Positions 1-8,418 are shown, numbered from the stretch's first letter. The stretch is 64,000 nt of DNA from AC-32 sp963704005 (GCA_963704005.1 CAVPGJ010000001.1:186001-250000); one strand, 5' to 3'. Numbers and translations are program-made. Notes: a model not told the origin generated them from the letters alone.

Positions 1-631
1 GAGCGATCGGGTGCTGCGCGGAGGCGTGCACGCGCAGGCGACCTCCGCGACGTGCGGCCTGCTTGACGGCACGGGTCGGCTCGAAGAACTTGAACCACTT
101 GTGCAGGTGGTCGAACACGTCGTAGTGCGTCCGCGCCTCGTAGACGGCGAAGACCGCGATCACGGCGCCGCCGAGGACAAGCGCGCGCACGACCAGCTCC
201 ACCGCCGAGAGGCTGTCGATCGTCGAGCAGACGAGCAGGTAGGCGACCAGGAAGCTGAGGAAGTACGTCAGTGACTTGATCGCCTGTGTCTGCTGCCCCT
301 CGTGCGAGAGCGACGTCGCGTTGGCGAGCACGGACAGCGTGGCGACGGCCGCGAGCAGGATCACGGGCTTCGCCAGCCCGGCGGCCGAGATCCCGCGCGT
401 GCCGCTGACGATCCCGACGATCCAGGCGCCGATCAAGACGATGATCAGCAGCCGGTAGACCTCGAGCGAGAACGGCAGGCTCACCGGCAGCCGGTAGGTC
501 TTGATCGGGACGAGCCAGACGACCAGCACGAGCAGCGAGATCGCGCCCGCCCAGGAGAGGACGCTCTCGACCCTCTCGCCGGCGCTCCGCTCCAGCGACG
601 GCCGGCCCAGCCCGACCGCTGACTCGCTCAT
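1..631 (-). CDS. O-antigen ligase/Wzy-like membrane protein, C-terminus off the left edge
   Basis: The first 210 codons are visible, reading leftwards from the ATG at 631; the rest lies outside the window. After a charged start (MSESAVGLGRPSLERS) the translation is mostly hydrophobic segments with short loops (for example SLLVLVVWLVP, LLIIVLIGAWIVGIV, ILLAAVATLSVLA, YFLSFLVAYLLVC, VLGGAVIAVFAVYEA). The last visible residues, RVHASAQHPIA, resemble the periplasmic loop of O-antigen ligase/polymerase (Wzy/WaaL) proteins. In that family the enzyme joins or polymerises lipid-linked oligosaccharide at the outer membrane face. The start lies one base after the stop of the Wzz-like gene, so the two are probably co-transcribed. 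Function is inferred from the motif and neighbours. Confidence 0.72.
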   Translation of the reverse strand, partial: MSESAVGLGRPSLERSAGERVESVLSWAGAISLLVLVVWLVPIKTYRLPVSLPFSLEVYRLLIIVLIGAWIVGIVSGTRGISAAGLAKPVILLAAVATLSVLANATSLSHEGQQTQAIKSLTYFLSFLVAYLLVCSTIDSLSAVELVVRALVLGGAVIAVFAVYEARTHYDVFDHLHKWFKFFEPTRAVKQAARRGGRLRVHASAQHPIA

Positions 632-632
632 G

Positions 633-1418
633 CTAAGAGTCGAGGTTGGGCGTTGCCGAGGTTCCGGGCGACCGCTGCGGCGCGGCTGCCGGCGCCGCCG
701 ACCCGCCGGCGCTCCGTCCGAGCACGAGCGCGAGCCCGCAGAAGGCGAGGAAGATGAGCGCGCCCACGAAGATCGGCAGACCTGGCTTCGGGCCGCCCGT
801 GCTGGTCACGACCGGCGCCGTCAGCTCCTGCACCTGCAGGCGCTCCGACGACGGAATCCGCTTCGTCTTCTGCTCGATCCCGATCCACTTGGAGAACGCC
901 TGGATCGTGTTCTGCACGAGCGTGCCGGCGTCGCTCGCCAGCTTGGCCCTGGCCGTCACGTCGATGATCGGCAGCGGCGACGGGTGGTACACCCCGTAGG
1001 TGTTGGTGGACGCGTTGTGCGCGGTGGCGGTCAGCGTCCCCGCAGTCGTCCCGTAGAGCGACTCCCGGTAGCGCGCGATCTGGTCGGACTGGATCAGGAA
1101 CGGATAGAGGTTCGCCGCGTTGACGAGCGTCTGCGTGTCGGGGGGCACAGCACCTCCCGTGCTCGTCGTGCGGGTCGGCCGCAGCTTCGTCGACTGGCCC
1201 GTCAGCGATGTCTCCGAGCCTCGCAGGTAGGGCGCGCTCGGGCTGTTCACGAGCAGCTGCGCCGTCGCGACGTGGCGCTTGCCGTGCTGGGCGCTGTAGG
1301 CCAGCACGGCCGCCGCGCCGCCCACGATCAGACCGGCCACGACGAGCCACCAGAAGCGGGCGAGCGCGTGAACGCCGGGGCTCACAGTTGGCCCGCCAAG
1401 TCGCAGTTTTTCCGCCAT
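633..1418 (-). CDS. Wzz-like chain-length/export regulator of polysaccharide synthesis
   Basis: A 261-residue protein with a membrane segment near residues 24-42 (WWLVVAGLIVGGAAAVLAYS), a long extracytoplasmic part, and a second membrane segment near 215-236 (LPIFVGALIFLAFCGLALVL). This is the two-helix layout of Wzz/capsular chain-length determinants, which control polymer length together with the Wzy polymerase. The tail after the second helix is Ala/Pro-rich, and there is no tyrosine-kinase domain. It lies directly upstream of the Wzy-like gene and divergent from the glycosylphosphotransferase, which fits an exopolysaccharide locus. Sequence identity to Wzz is not obvious by eye, so the call rests on topology and context. 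Confidence 0.65.
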   Translation of the reverse strand: MAEKLRLGGPTVSPGVHALARFWWLVVAGLIVGGAAAVLAYSAQHGKRHVATAQLLVNSPSAPYLRGSETSLTGQSTKLRPTRTTSTGGAVPPDTQTLVNAANLYPFLIQSDQIARYRESLYGTTAGTLTATAHNASTNTYGVYHPSPLPIIDVTARAKLASDAGTLVQNTIQAFSKWIGIEQKTKRIPSSERLQVQELTAPVVTSTGGPKPGLPIFVGALIFLAFCGLALVLGRSAGGSAAPAAAPQRSPGTSATPNLDS

Positions 1419-1547
1419 CCCATCATTGAAAAGAGCCCCACACCCTGGTCCGCAAAAAGCCTAGCCCACGGAACTATAGGGTGCTATACCTGAAATTCCT
1501 AGAGGGGAAGTTTCCGAGCCCGGAGGTCGCTTGACTTTCGGCTCTGA

Positions 1548-3176
1548 ATGAGAGATGAAGAGGGATACGTGAGGGTGATTCGGGGCTGGGGCGGGTTCGA
1601 AATCCTCTGGTCGGTTCTTCTTGGAGGATTCGCGGCGGCATGGCTGCATGGCTCGCAGCTGACGTGGGACAGCGAGCTGGTGGAGCCGGCGCCGCTCCCC
1701 CTGCGCGAGGAGCCGGAGCCGATCGCGGTTCCGCGGGCGGTCGCGCCGGCTTCCGAGAGTCATCGACTGCGCCGCCGAGGCTGGCTGCTGCGGCGTGCGC
1801 TGCTCGTCGCCGACCTCGTCGCGCTGACCTGCGCCGTGGTCGCGCTCGACGTCCTCGGAGCGGGCATCGCGCTCGGAAACCCGGCGATCTGGGCCTTCGG
1901 CGCGGCCGTCTTCTGCGCCTGGGTCCTGTTCGCGCAGGGATACGGCCTGTACGCGAACGACGAGATTCAGGCGGTCCGGCCCACGGCCGACGACGTCCCC
2001 GGCGTGATCCTGCTGGCGACCCTGACGACGTGGCTGGGCGTTCTGGCGCTGAACGGCACCGGCATCGGGCATCCGCAGCTCGGGCTGACGACCGTATTCT
2101 GGCTTGCGGCGATCACCCTGATGCTGACCGCCCGCGCGGGCGCGAGGTCGGTCGTGCGTCGCCGGTTCGTGCCGCGTGAGCGCACGCTGATCGTCGGCGC
2201 GGGCCGCGTCGGCTCGGAGATCGCACGCAGGCTCGGCCGGCGCCCGGAATACGGTCTCGAGGTGATCGGGTTCCTCGACGACGACCCGCTCCACGACCCG
2301 CTGCGCAGCCTCGAGGAAGGGCCGCCGCAGCTGGGGGCGACCTCGCGGATCGAGGCGGTGCTGCGCGGCTACCGGGTCGAGCGCGTGATCTTCGCCTTCT
2401 CGCGGATGCCGGCGCGGGAGCAGATCGACCTCTTCCAGCGCTGCATGGAGCTGGGGGTCCAGGTGGACATCGTCCCGCGGTTGTACGAGGTGATCGGCTC
2501 GCGGATGCAGGTGCACGACGTGGAGGGCCTGCCGCTGGTCGGGCTCCGCGCGCCGCGCCTGTCGCGTTCGTCGTGGCTGCTCAAGCGCTGCCTCGACGTG
2601 TTCGTCTCGGTGGCGCTGCTCGTCCTGCTGGCGCCGCTGTTCGTCTACGCCGCGCTGCGGATTGTGCACGAATCGCCGGGCCCGGCGCTCTTCCGCCAGG
2701 AGCGGATGGGTGCCGAAGGCCGCCGCTTCACGATCTTCAAGTTCCGGACGATGTACGCGGACGCGGAGGAGCGGAAGGCCGAGCTGGCGCACCTGAACAA
2801 GCACACCGAGGACGGCCCGCGGATGTTCAAGATCCCGAACGACCCGCGGATCACCCCGTTCGGGCACTTCCTGCGCCGCTGGTCGATCGACGAGCTGCCG
2901 CAGCTCTGGAACGTGCTCCGCGGCGAGATGAGCCTCGTCGGGCCGCGCCCGCTGATCCTGGCCGAGGACGAGAACGTCGTCGGCGCCGGGCGCGAGCGGC
3001 TGCGGCTGACCCCTGGCGTGACCGGCCTCTGGCAGGTGCTGGGGCGGAGCGACATCCCCTTCGGGGAGATGATCACGCTCGACTACCTCTACGTCACGAA
3101 CTGGTCGCTCTGGGGTGACGTGAAGCTGCTCGCCCGCACCGTTCCGCGCGTTCTGCAAAAGAGCGGGGCTTACTAG
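1548..3176 (+). CDS. Polyprenyl-phosphate glycosylphosphotransferase (exopolysaccharide initiation)
   Basis: A 542-residue protein of the WcaJ/EpsE type. Hydrophobic segments fill roughly residues 80-200. A nucleotide-binding CoA_binding-like fold starts near 213 (LIVGAGRVGSEIARRLG), and the bacterial sugar transferase domain runs from about 345 to the end. That domain has the membrane entry KRCLDVFVSVALLVLLAPL, then ESPGPALFRQERMG, FKFRTMYADAEERK, DELPQLWNVLRGEMSLVGPR and TPGVTGLWQVLGRS. The enzyme transfers a sugar-1-phosphate to undecaprenyl phosphate, the first step of repeat-unit assembly. The start is uncertain: GTG at 1569 follows AAGAGGG and may be the true one, since homology only begins near residue 80. 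Confidence 0.9.
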   Translation: MRDEEGYVRVIRGWGGFEILWSVLLGGFAAAWLHGSQLTWDSELVEPAPLPLREEPEPIAVPRAVAPASESHRLRRRGWLLRRALLVADLVALTCAVVALDVLGAGIALGNPAIWAFGAAVFCAWVLFAQGYGLYANDEIQAVRPTADDVPGVILLATLTTWLGVLALNGTGIGHPQLGLTTVFWLAAITLMLTARAGARSVVRRRFVPRERTLIVGAGRVGSEIARRLGRRPEYGLEVIGFLDDDPLHDPLRSLEEGPPQLGATSRIEAVLRGYRVERVIFAFSRMPAREQIDLFQRCMELGVQVDIVPRLYEVIGSRMQVHDVEGLPLVGLRAPRLSRSSWLLKRCLDVFVSVALLVLLAPLFVYAALRIVHESPGPALFRQERMGAEGRRFTIFKFRTMYADAEERKAELAHLNKHTEDGPRMFKIPNDPRITPFGHFLRRWSIDELPQLWNVLRGEMSLVGPRPLILAEDENVVGAGRERLRLTPGVTGLWQVLGRSDIPFGEMITLDYLYVTNWSLWGDVKLLARTVPRVLQKSGAY

Positions 3177-3221
3177 ACGCCTTTCCCGTAAGGTCGGCGC
3201 TGTGCGAACCGAGGTTGTGCG

Positions 3222-3285
3222 TTGGACGGCCGCACGGGCAAAGCCCGCACGGCCTCTTCGGTCGGCGCCGCCCAGTCGGCGCCTT
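3222..3285 (+). repeat. Family B hairpin repeat, copy 1
   Basis: One of three related 62-64 base sequences (others at 16425-16486 and 53344-53406). It consists of a stem GGCCGCACGGGC with loop AAA and GCCCGCACGGCC, followed by a second hairpin GGCGCCG/CGGCGCC. It fills the gap between the glycosylphosphotransferase and the Alg14-like gene. Compared with the other copies, the pair next to the loop-closing GGC changes from C-G to G-C on both strands, so pairing is kept. Confidence 0.75.
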
Positions 3286-3293
3286 GAGGTCTC

Positions 3294-3767
3294 GTGAACA
3301 GCGCGCGTTCCCGGTCAGCCTTGCTGCTCGTCTGCTCGAGCGGCGGGCACCTGCTGCAGCTCCTGGCGCTGCGCGAGGCCTGGGAGGGCTTCGACCGGGT
3401 CTGGGTGACCTTCGACGCGGGCGACTCGCGGGCTCTGCTCGCGGACGAGAAGGTCGTCCACGCGCACCAGCCGACCAACCGGAACGTGCCCAACCTGCTC
3501 CGCAACATCGTGCTCGCCGCCCGCGTCGTTCGGCGCGTGCGCCCGTTCGCCGTCGTCACGACCGGCGCGGGGGTCGCCGTGCCGTTCGTGTGGATCGCGC
3601 GTCTGCTCGGCGCTACGGTCGTCTACGTGGAGACGCTCTCCCGGATCGACCGGCCCTCGCTGAGCTACCGGCTCGTGGCGCCGGCCGTCTCGCGGACGTA
3701 CGTCCAGTGGCCGGAGCTGCAGCGTGCGCTGCCGCGGGCGCGCTTCTGCGGCACCGTCTTCGATTAG
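3294..3767 (+). CDS. Alg14/PssD-like glycosyltransferase subunit
   Basis: A 157-residue protein beginning NSARSRSALLLVCSSGGHLLQLLAL; the CSSGGHL motif near the N-terminus is typical of Alg14/PssD/EpsE-type proteins. These anchor the catalytic Alg13-like partner to the membrane to add the second sugar of a lipid-linked oligosaccharide. Further family features are VVTTGAGVAVPFVWIARLLGATVVYVET, ending VQWPELQ. GTG at 3294 is used as start because homology begins almost at once. The partner is encoded next, but the two genes are separated by the family A element instead of abutting. Confidence 0.85.
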   Translation: MNSARSRSALLLVCSSGGHLLQLLALREAWEGFDRVWVTFDAGDSRALLADEKVVHAHQPTNRNVPNLLRNIVLAARVVRRVRPFAVVTTGAGVAVPFVWIARLLGATVVYVETLSRIDRPSLSYRLVAPAVSRTYVQWPELQRALPRARFCGTVFD

Positions 3768-3928
3768 TGCCCCGCCCAGCAATACATACCGGCTTCTGGC
3801 CGGCGATCACGCGGCGCCAGGAACCACCCTCGCCCTTGCCAAGGCAATCAGCCTTGGCCGCGGGCGAGTGCGGCCCCTGGCTTGGTGCTCGCGACCCAGA
3901 AACTCGGCTGCATCACTGGACGGGGCAC
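3768..3928 (+). ncRNA. Family A structured element, copy 1 (candidate RNA)
   Basis: A 161-base element between the TAG stop at 3765-3767 and the GTG start at 3931, about 87% identical (140/161 by hand, no gaps) to 27251-27411. Nested helices can be drawn: closing helix 3767-3774 with 3921-3928; TTCTGG 3794-3799 with CCAGAA 3896-3901; GCCAGG 3816-3821 with CCTGGC 3876-3881; CTCGCCC 3829-3835 with GGGCGAG 3862-3868; GCCAAGGC 3838-3845 with GCCTTGGC 3851-3858 around loop AATCA. The two copies differ at both partners of two pairs (3774/3921 and 3833/3864), keeping pairing each time. Bases flanking the inner helices are identical. I do not know the family. No protein is likely. Confidence 0.75.
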
Positions 3929-3930
3929 AG

Positions 3931-4395
3931 GTGATCTTCGTCACCCTCGGGACGCAGGCCTACCAGTTCGACCGGCTCCTGCGCGGGCTCGACGGGGTCG
4001 ACGAGGAGCTCGTCGTCCAGGGCGGCGCTTCGAGCTTCCGCCCGGCCGGCGCGACCTGGTTCGACTACCTCGAGTACCCGGAGCTCGTCGGGCACGTGCG
4101 CCGGGCCCGCGCGGTCGTCTCGCACGCCGGCGTCGGCTCGGTGATGACCGCCGTGGCGGAAGGCAAGCGCCCCCTCGTGGTGCCCCGGCTGCATCGCTAC
4201 GGCGAGGCGGTGGACGACCACCAAGCGCCCTTCGCGCGCAGGCTCGCCGAAGCGGGCCTCGTGACGCTTGTCGAAGACCCTGGCGAGCTCTCCGCCTTCC
4301 TCGCCGATCCGCCCGCGCTTCCTGAGCGAGCGGGCTCGGAGAGCAGCCTGGCGGCCGACCTCCACGCTTATCTGGTCGGCCTCTACTCGACGTAG
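3931..4395 (+). CDS. Alg13/PssE-like glycosyltransferase catalytic subunit
   Basis: A 154-residue GT28 C-terminal-type protein: VIFVTLGTQAYQFDRLLRGL at the start, then AVVSHAGVGSVMTAVAEGKR and LVVPRLHRYGEAVDDHQ, the UDP-sugar-binding signature of Alg13/PssE. It should pair with the Alg14-like protein to add a sugar to the polyprenyl-diphospho-sugar made by the glycosylphosphotransferase. GTG at 3931 is chosen because the family begins there; the frame stays open upstream only through the structured element. CGGGG at 3921-3925, part of the element's closing helix, is the only visible ribosome-binding candidate. The 3' end overlaps the convergent phosphodiesterase by 13 bases. Confidence 0.85.
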   Translation: MIFVTLGTQAYQFDRLLRGLDGVDEELVVQGGASSFRPAGATWFDYLEYPELVGHVRRARAVVSHAGVGSVMTAVAEGKRPLVVPRLHRYGEAVDDHQAPFARRLAEAGLVTLVEDPGELSAFLADPPALPERAGSESSLAADLHAYLVGLYST

Positions 4396-6014
4396 CCGAG
4401 GCTGCGGAGCCGCTCCTCGACCTCGGGCGGGCTCTCGAGCTCCTCGCCCGCGGCGACGAGGGCCGCGACCGCCTCGGTGTCGGCGAACTCGGGCAGCCGC
4501 TCGTCCAGCAGCGCCGGGTCGATCGCCTCCGCCAGCAGGCGTCCCTCGAGCTCGGCCGGGATCGGCTCCCCGAGCAGGTAGAGGATCGTCGGAGCGATGT
4601 CGGCGATCCCGCCGTGCAGCTCGGCGCCCGCGCGGGCGGCCGGCCCCGAGAGGACGAAGATCCCGTCCGGGCGGTGGCTGCCCACGTACGCCTGAGTCGG
4701 GTGCGCGCGAATCGTGACGGTGTCTTCGATCGTGGGCGTGCGCTGCGAGAGGTTGCCCTTGCCGAGCCACGCGTAGTCGCGGAACTCGACGATCAGGTCG
4801 GGGATGCGCTCCAGCTCGGGCCCGGCGTAGAGATCCTCGCGCCGGTGCACCGCAGCCACGATCCGCTCGCCGTCCGTCCAGCGGAGGTCGAGCAGACGCT
4901 CGCGGATCTCTTCCCGCAGCCGCTCGTACTCGTCGCCCGGCCGGACGATTCCGAAGCGCTCGCGGCCGGCGACGTTGAGGACGACGTTGCCGAAGATCCC
5001 GTATGCGAAAGCCTGGGTGCGGTGCCAGTCGACCACGCTTGGCGCCTGCAGCCGGTACGCCCGCTCGCGCAGGCGCGGCAGGCGCTGCTTGACCGAATAA
5101 CGGAGCTCCTGCGGCAGCTTGCGCCGCAGCTCGTACACCCGCCGCCCGAGCCCGCGGCCGATCGCGCCGTTCGTGTGCCCGTTCGCGTAGTGCAGGTAGC
5201 CCTGCTCGGCCAGCCAGGCGTTCAGGTTGACCACGCCCTCGAGCGAGCCGCCCCCGTGGTCGGAGACGACGAGCACGCTCGGGTCGGCCCCGAGGCGCTC
5301 CAGCATCGTCCCCAGCGCCGAGTCGAGGATCCGGTAGACCTCGGCGACGGTGCTATCGCGGCCGCGCTCCTCCCACTCGGGCCAGCCGAGGTGGTGGATG
5401 TGGTCGGCCGCCATGAAGACGACGAAGAGCAGCTCGGGCGCGAAGCGCGAGACGAGCCAGTCGACGATCTCGACCTTCTGTGCGGCCCCTCTCCGGACGA
5501 GCTCGAGGTCGAGCCGCCCGCGGCTGTCGAGCGGGAACGAGTGGTCGAGCAGGAGCCGGCCGAAGTGGCGCTGCAGCTCGGCGATCAGGTCGCGCGGCGA
5601 GGTCATCCCGTCCTCGCGCGCGGCCGCGTCCATGCCGGCGATCGCGAAGCCGTTCACCTCGCGCGCCGGCCAGGTGAACGGGACGTTGACGATCCCGACC
5701 CGCCGGCCCGAGGCTGACAGCCGCGACCAGACGGCCGGTGCCCGCGCGCGGCTGCCGTTCACGATCCGCATCCTGTAGCCGCTCTCGTCGCGCTCGGTGA
5801 AGTCCCAGATCCCGTGCCGGCCCGCGTTGACGCCCGTGACCATCGTCGTCCAGGCCAGCGGCGTCAGCGGATGCGTGGTCGAGCGCAGCGACCCGCGGGC
5901 GCCGCCTTCGAGCAGGCGCGCCAGATTCGGCAGGTCACCCGCCTCCACAAGAGGGTCGATCACGTCGAAGGTCGCCGCATCGAGCCCGATCACCGTCAGC
6001 TCCGGGATAGGCAT
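4383..6014 (-). CDS. Alkaline-phosphatase-superfamily phosphodiesterase/nucleotide pyrophosphatase-type enzyme
   Basis: A 543-residue protein with the metal-site pattern of type I phosphodiesterases: TVIGLDAATFD (first Asp), the nucleophile region PLTPLAWTTMVTG, ADHIHHLGW and VVSDHGGGS, and later RAHPTQAYVGSHRPDG. The Thr before PLAW is the likely nucleophile. There is no signal peptide, so the enzyme is probably cytoplasmic. Substrate unknown; in this superfamily it may be a nucleotide-sugar, phospholipid or phosphonate ester. A TACACT box (complement of 6022-6027) lies 7 bases before the ATG, suggesting a leaderless transcript. It is divergent from a second enzyme of the same superfamily. 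Confidence 0.82.
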   Translation of the reverse strand: MPIPELTVIGLDAATFDVIDPLVEAGDLPNLARLLEGGARGSLRSTTHPLTPLAWTTMVTGVNAGRHGIWDFTERDESGYRMRIVNGSRARAPAVWSRLSASGRRVGIVNVPFTWPAREVNGFAIAGMDAAAREDGMTSPRDLIAELQRHFGRLLLDHSFPLDSRGRLDLELVRRGAAQKVEIVDWLVSRFAPELLFVVFMAADHIHHLGWPEWEERGRDSTVAEVYRILDSALGTMLERLGADPSVLVVSDHGGGSLEGVVNLNAWLAEQGYLHYANGHTNGAIGRGLGRRVYELRRKLPQELRYSVKQRLPRLRERAYRLQAPSVVDWHRTQAFAYGIFGNVVLNVAGRERFGIVRPGDEYERLREEIRERLLDLRWTDGERIVAAVHRREDLYAGPELERIPDLIVEFRDYAWLGKGNLSQRTPTIEDTVTIRAHPTQAYVGSHRPDGIFVLSGPAARAGAELHGGIADIAPTILYLLGEPIPAELEGRLLAEAIDPALLDERLPEFADTEAVAALVAAGEELESPPEVEERLRSLGYVE

Positions 6015-6075
6015 CGATATCAGTGTAGGTCAGCTTTCGTGATTTGCCGGTAAATCGGACTACACTCCGTGCGGG

Positions 6076-7455
6076 GTGGGGGCGAAGGTGATGCTGATCG
6101 GGCTCGACTGCGCCGAGCCGTCGCTCGTGCTGGAGCGCTGGCGGGCGGAGCTGCCCACGCTGAGCGGCCTGATGGAGCGCGGCCGCTACGGGCGACTGCG
6201 CTCGGTGGTGCCGCCGATCACGGTGCCTGCCTGGTCGTGCATGATGGCCAGCCGCACGCCCGGCGACCTCGGCATCTACGGCTTCCGCAACCGCGCCGAC
6301 CACTCCTACGACGGGCTCTACGTCGCCGACGGCTCGGCCGTCCACGCGCCCCGGCTCTGGGACCTCGCGACGCGCTACGGCAAGCCGTCGATCGTCCTCG
6401 GCGTCCCGGGGACCTACCCGCCGCGGCCGCTGAACGGCGTGCTCGTGAGCTGCTTCCTCACGCCCTCACTCGAGAGCCGCTACACCTACCCGCCGCAGCT
6501 CGCGCACGAGATCGAGCAGGTCGTGGGGGAGTACCTGTTCGACTGCGACAACTTCCGCACCGAGGACAAGGACGACCTGCTCCGGCAGGTCTACGAGATG
6601 ACCGACCGGCGCTTCCGGCTCGCCGAGCACCTGCTCGACACGCGGCCCTGGGAGCTGTTCGCGATGGTCGAGATCGGCCTCGACCGGATGCACCATGGCT
6701 TCTGGAAGGACCTTGACGAAGGCCACCGGCGGCACGACCCCTCCAGCCGCTACGGCAACGCGATCCTCGACTACCTGCGGCACCTCGACGGGCTGATCGC
6801 CCGGCTGCTCGAGCGCGCCGACGACGAGACCACGGTCCTCGTCGTCTCCGACCACGGCGCGCGCCGGATGGAGGGCGGGATCCGCCTGAACGAGTGGCTC
6901 CGCCGCGAAGGCTTCCTGCGCACGCGGGCCGAGCCGAACGGGGTCTCGTCGCTTCGCGAAGCCGGCGTCGACTGGAGCGGCACGACCGCCTGGGGCGAGG
7001 GCGGCTACTACGGCCGCGTCTTCCTGAACGTCAAGGGCCGCGAGCCGCAGGGCACCGTGGCCCAGGAGGAGCTCGACGGCGTCCTGGAGGAGCTCTCAGC
7101 GCGTCTGGAGGCCATTCCGGGGCCGGATGGGCAGCCGCTCGGCACCCGCGTCTACCGGCCGCAGGACCTCTACGAGGAGGTCAACGGCGTCGCGCCCGAC
7201 CTGCTCGTCTTCTTCGGGGATCTCGCCTGGCGCGCGGTCGGAACGGTCGGCGGCGGCGACAGCGTCTACACCTACGAGAACGACACCGGCCCGGACGACG
7301 CCAACCACGCCCAGGACGGCCTGCTGATCATGGCCGGGCCCGGAATCGAGCCGGGGCCGGCGGAGGAGCTGGACCTGCTCGACGTGGCGCCGACGGTGCT
7401 CGAGCTGCTCGGCCTCGAGCCGCTACCGTCGATGCGCGGCCGGTCGCTGGTCTAG
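6076..7455 (+). CDS. Second alkaline-phosphatase-superfamily phosphodiesterase-type enzyme
   Basis: A 459-residue relative of the divergent neighbour: VMLIGLDCAEPSLV (metal Asp), PPITVPAWSCMMAS with the likely nucleophile Thr before VPAW, IGLDRMHHGFWK, VVSDHGARRMEGGI, and a C-terminal ANHAQDGLLIMAGPG. It keeps the metal ligands but is shorter in the middle. It is probably cytoplasmic, with substrate unknown. GTG at 6076 is 9 bases after TACACT (6061-6066); GTG at 6088 is another possible start. The 3' end overlaps the convergent cupredoxin-like gene by four bases. Confidence 0.82.
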   Translation: MGAKVMLIGLDCAEPSLVLERWRAELPTLSGLMERGRYGRLRSVVPPITVPAWSCMMASRTPGDLGIYGFRNRADHSYDGLYVADGSAVHAPRLWDLATRYGKPSIVLGVPGTYPPRPLNGVLVSCFLTPSLESRYTYPPQLAHEIEQVVGEYLFDCDNFRTEDKDDLLRQVYEMTDRRFRLAEHLLDTRPWELFAMVEIGLDRMHHGFWKDLDEGHRRHDPSSRYGNAILDYLRHLDGLIARLLERADDETTVLVVSDHGARRMEGGIRLNEWLRREGFLRTRAEPNGVSSLREAGVDWSGTTAWGEGGYYGRVFLNVKGREPQGTVAQEELDGVLEELSARLEAIPGPDGQPLGTRVYRPQDLYEEVNGVAPDLLVFFGDLAWRAVGTVGGGDSVYTYENDTGPDDANHAQDGLLIMAGPGIEPGPAEELDLLDVAPTVLELLGLEPLPSMRGRSLV

Positions 7456-8307
7456 CAGCCGCCGCTGCCGAGAGCCCGGCTGCTGGACGGCGCGTAGCCG
7501 GCCGCGAGGTGGCGTCGGAGGGCGCTGACCCGGACGGTGCCGCCGTGCGCCGGGAACGAGACGCTCCCGGTCGCGCCCGTCGCGCGGGATGAGAGCTCGC
7601 GCCAGCGTCCCTTCGTGCGGCACTGGAGGGTGAGCTGCGAGGCCGCGCCTCGCCGGGGTCACCCGCGCGTGAATGCGCCCGCCGCGCGCGGAGACCGAGA
7701 TCGCCGGCTTCACGTCGACCGTCACGGTCCCGGAGCGGATCCGCCCGGCCTCGATCGAGGCGCGCACCTTGCCGCCGCGCTGGAGCCGCACCGTCGCGGC
7801 GAAGCCGCCGCCCGAGCCGCTCGAGACAACCTTGAGCCGCGTCCAGCTCGTGCCGCCGCCCGCTCGCAGCTCGAGCAGCACGGCCGTGTGGTGGCGGCTG
7901 GCGACGCCCTTGAGGCGAACTGCGTGGCCGCGCGCCACCGCGACCGGCCTGGCGCCGAGGGAGACGTGTCCGGAGAACTTCACGATCACGACTCCGGGGT
8001 AGCGCTTGGCGCCGGTCTGCCGGTAGCCGTAGGTGATCGTCCGGTTGGTGAAGGTGGTCGTGTAGGTCTGGCCTGCCGGGATCGCGTCGACCTTCAGTTC
8101 CGGGTAGCGCGAGGTGAGCCCGTGGCCGACGGAGTCGTCGTTCTCGATCTCGAGCGTGTCGCCCCAGGCGACCGTGACGGTGGCCGGATCGGGGCCGTGT
8201 GAGTTGAGCGAGACGCTCTGGGTGTCCGCGAGCGCGTACCCGGCGGCCCCGAGCGCCAGCGAGCCGACGACGGCCAAGACCCCTTTTCTGACTCCCACGA
8301 TCCTCAT
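7452..8307 (-). CDS. Exported cupredoxin-like protein, frameshifted
   Basis: The ATG at 8307 follows AAGGGGAG. A signal sequence (KGVLAVVGSLALGAAGYALA) precedes a region resembling plastocyanin-like folds (VTVAWGDTLEIENDDSVGHG, then TTFTNRTITYGYRQTGAKRYPGVVIVK). No Cys ligand is visible in this part, so copper binding is doubtful. Two beta-rich repeats follow. Near 7645 the frame shifts: the C-terminal part (LTLQCRTKGRWRELS to ALGSGGC, stop at 7452) is in a different frame from the N-terminal part, and one extra base in a GC run would explain it. It may be an assembly error or a broken gene. Confidence 0.6.
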
Positions 8308-8368
8308 GCTCCCCTTTCCTCGCACGCATCGTAGAGACAGGAGGGCGAGCGCGCCACCCCTGGAATGA

Positions 8369-8396
8369 CGAAGGGCCGCCCGGAGGCGGCCCTTCG
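8369..8396 (-). terminator. Terminator hairpin of the large subtilase gene
   Basis: Perfect 12-base inverted repeat CGAAGGGCCGCC, loop CGGA, GGCGGCCCTTCG, 22 bases past the stop codon of the subtilase gene. There is only a weak T tract on the transcribed strand. A near-copy follows the truncated subtilase fragment at 11969-11996. Confidence 0.75.
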
Positions 8397-8418
8397 TTGG
8401 TCGAACTGTGCCTTTCGC

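Noticed and set aside
501..1493. A 330-codon plus-strand frame
   Set aside because: Antisense to the Wzz-like gene; Arg-rich composition and no recognisable motif.
1531..1536. TTGACT as -35 box of the glycosylphosphotransferase gene
   Set aside because: It lies only 12 bases before the assumed ATG, too close for a promoter unless translation starts much further downstream.
3768..3928. A shared peptide frame (ITRRQEPPS...) in both family A copies
   Set aside because: It has no start of its own and follows from DNA identity. Differences fall in paired positions and variable ends rather than in silent codon positions.
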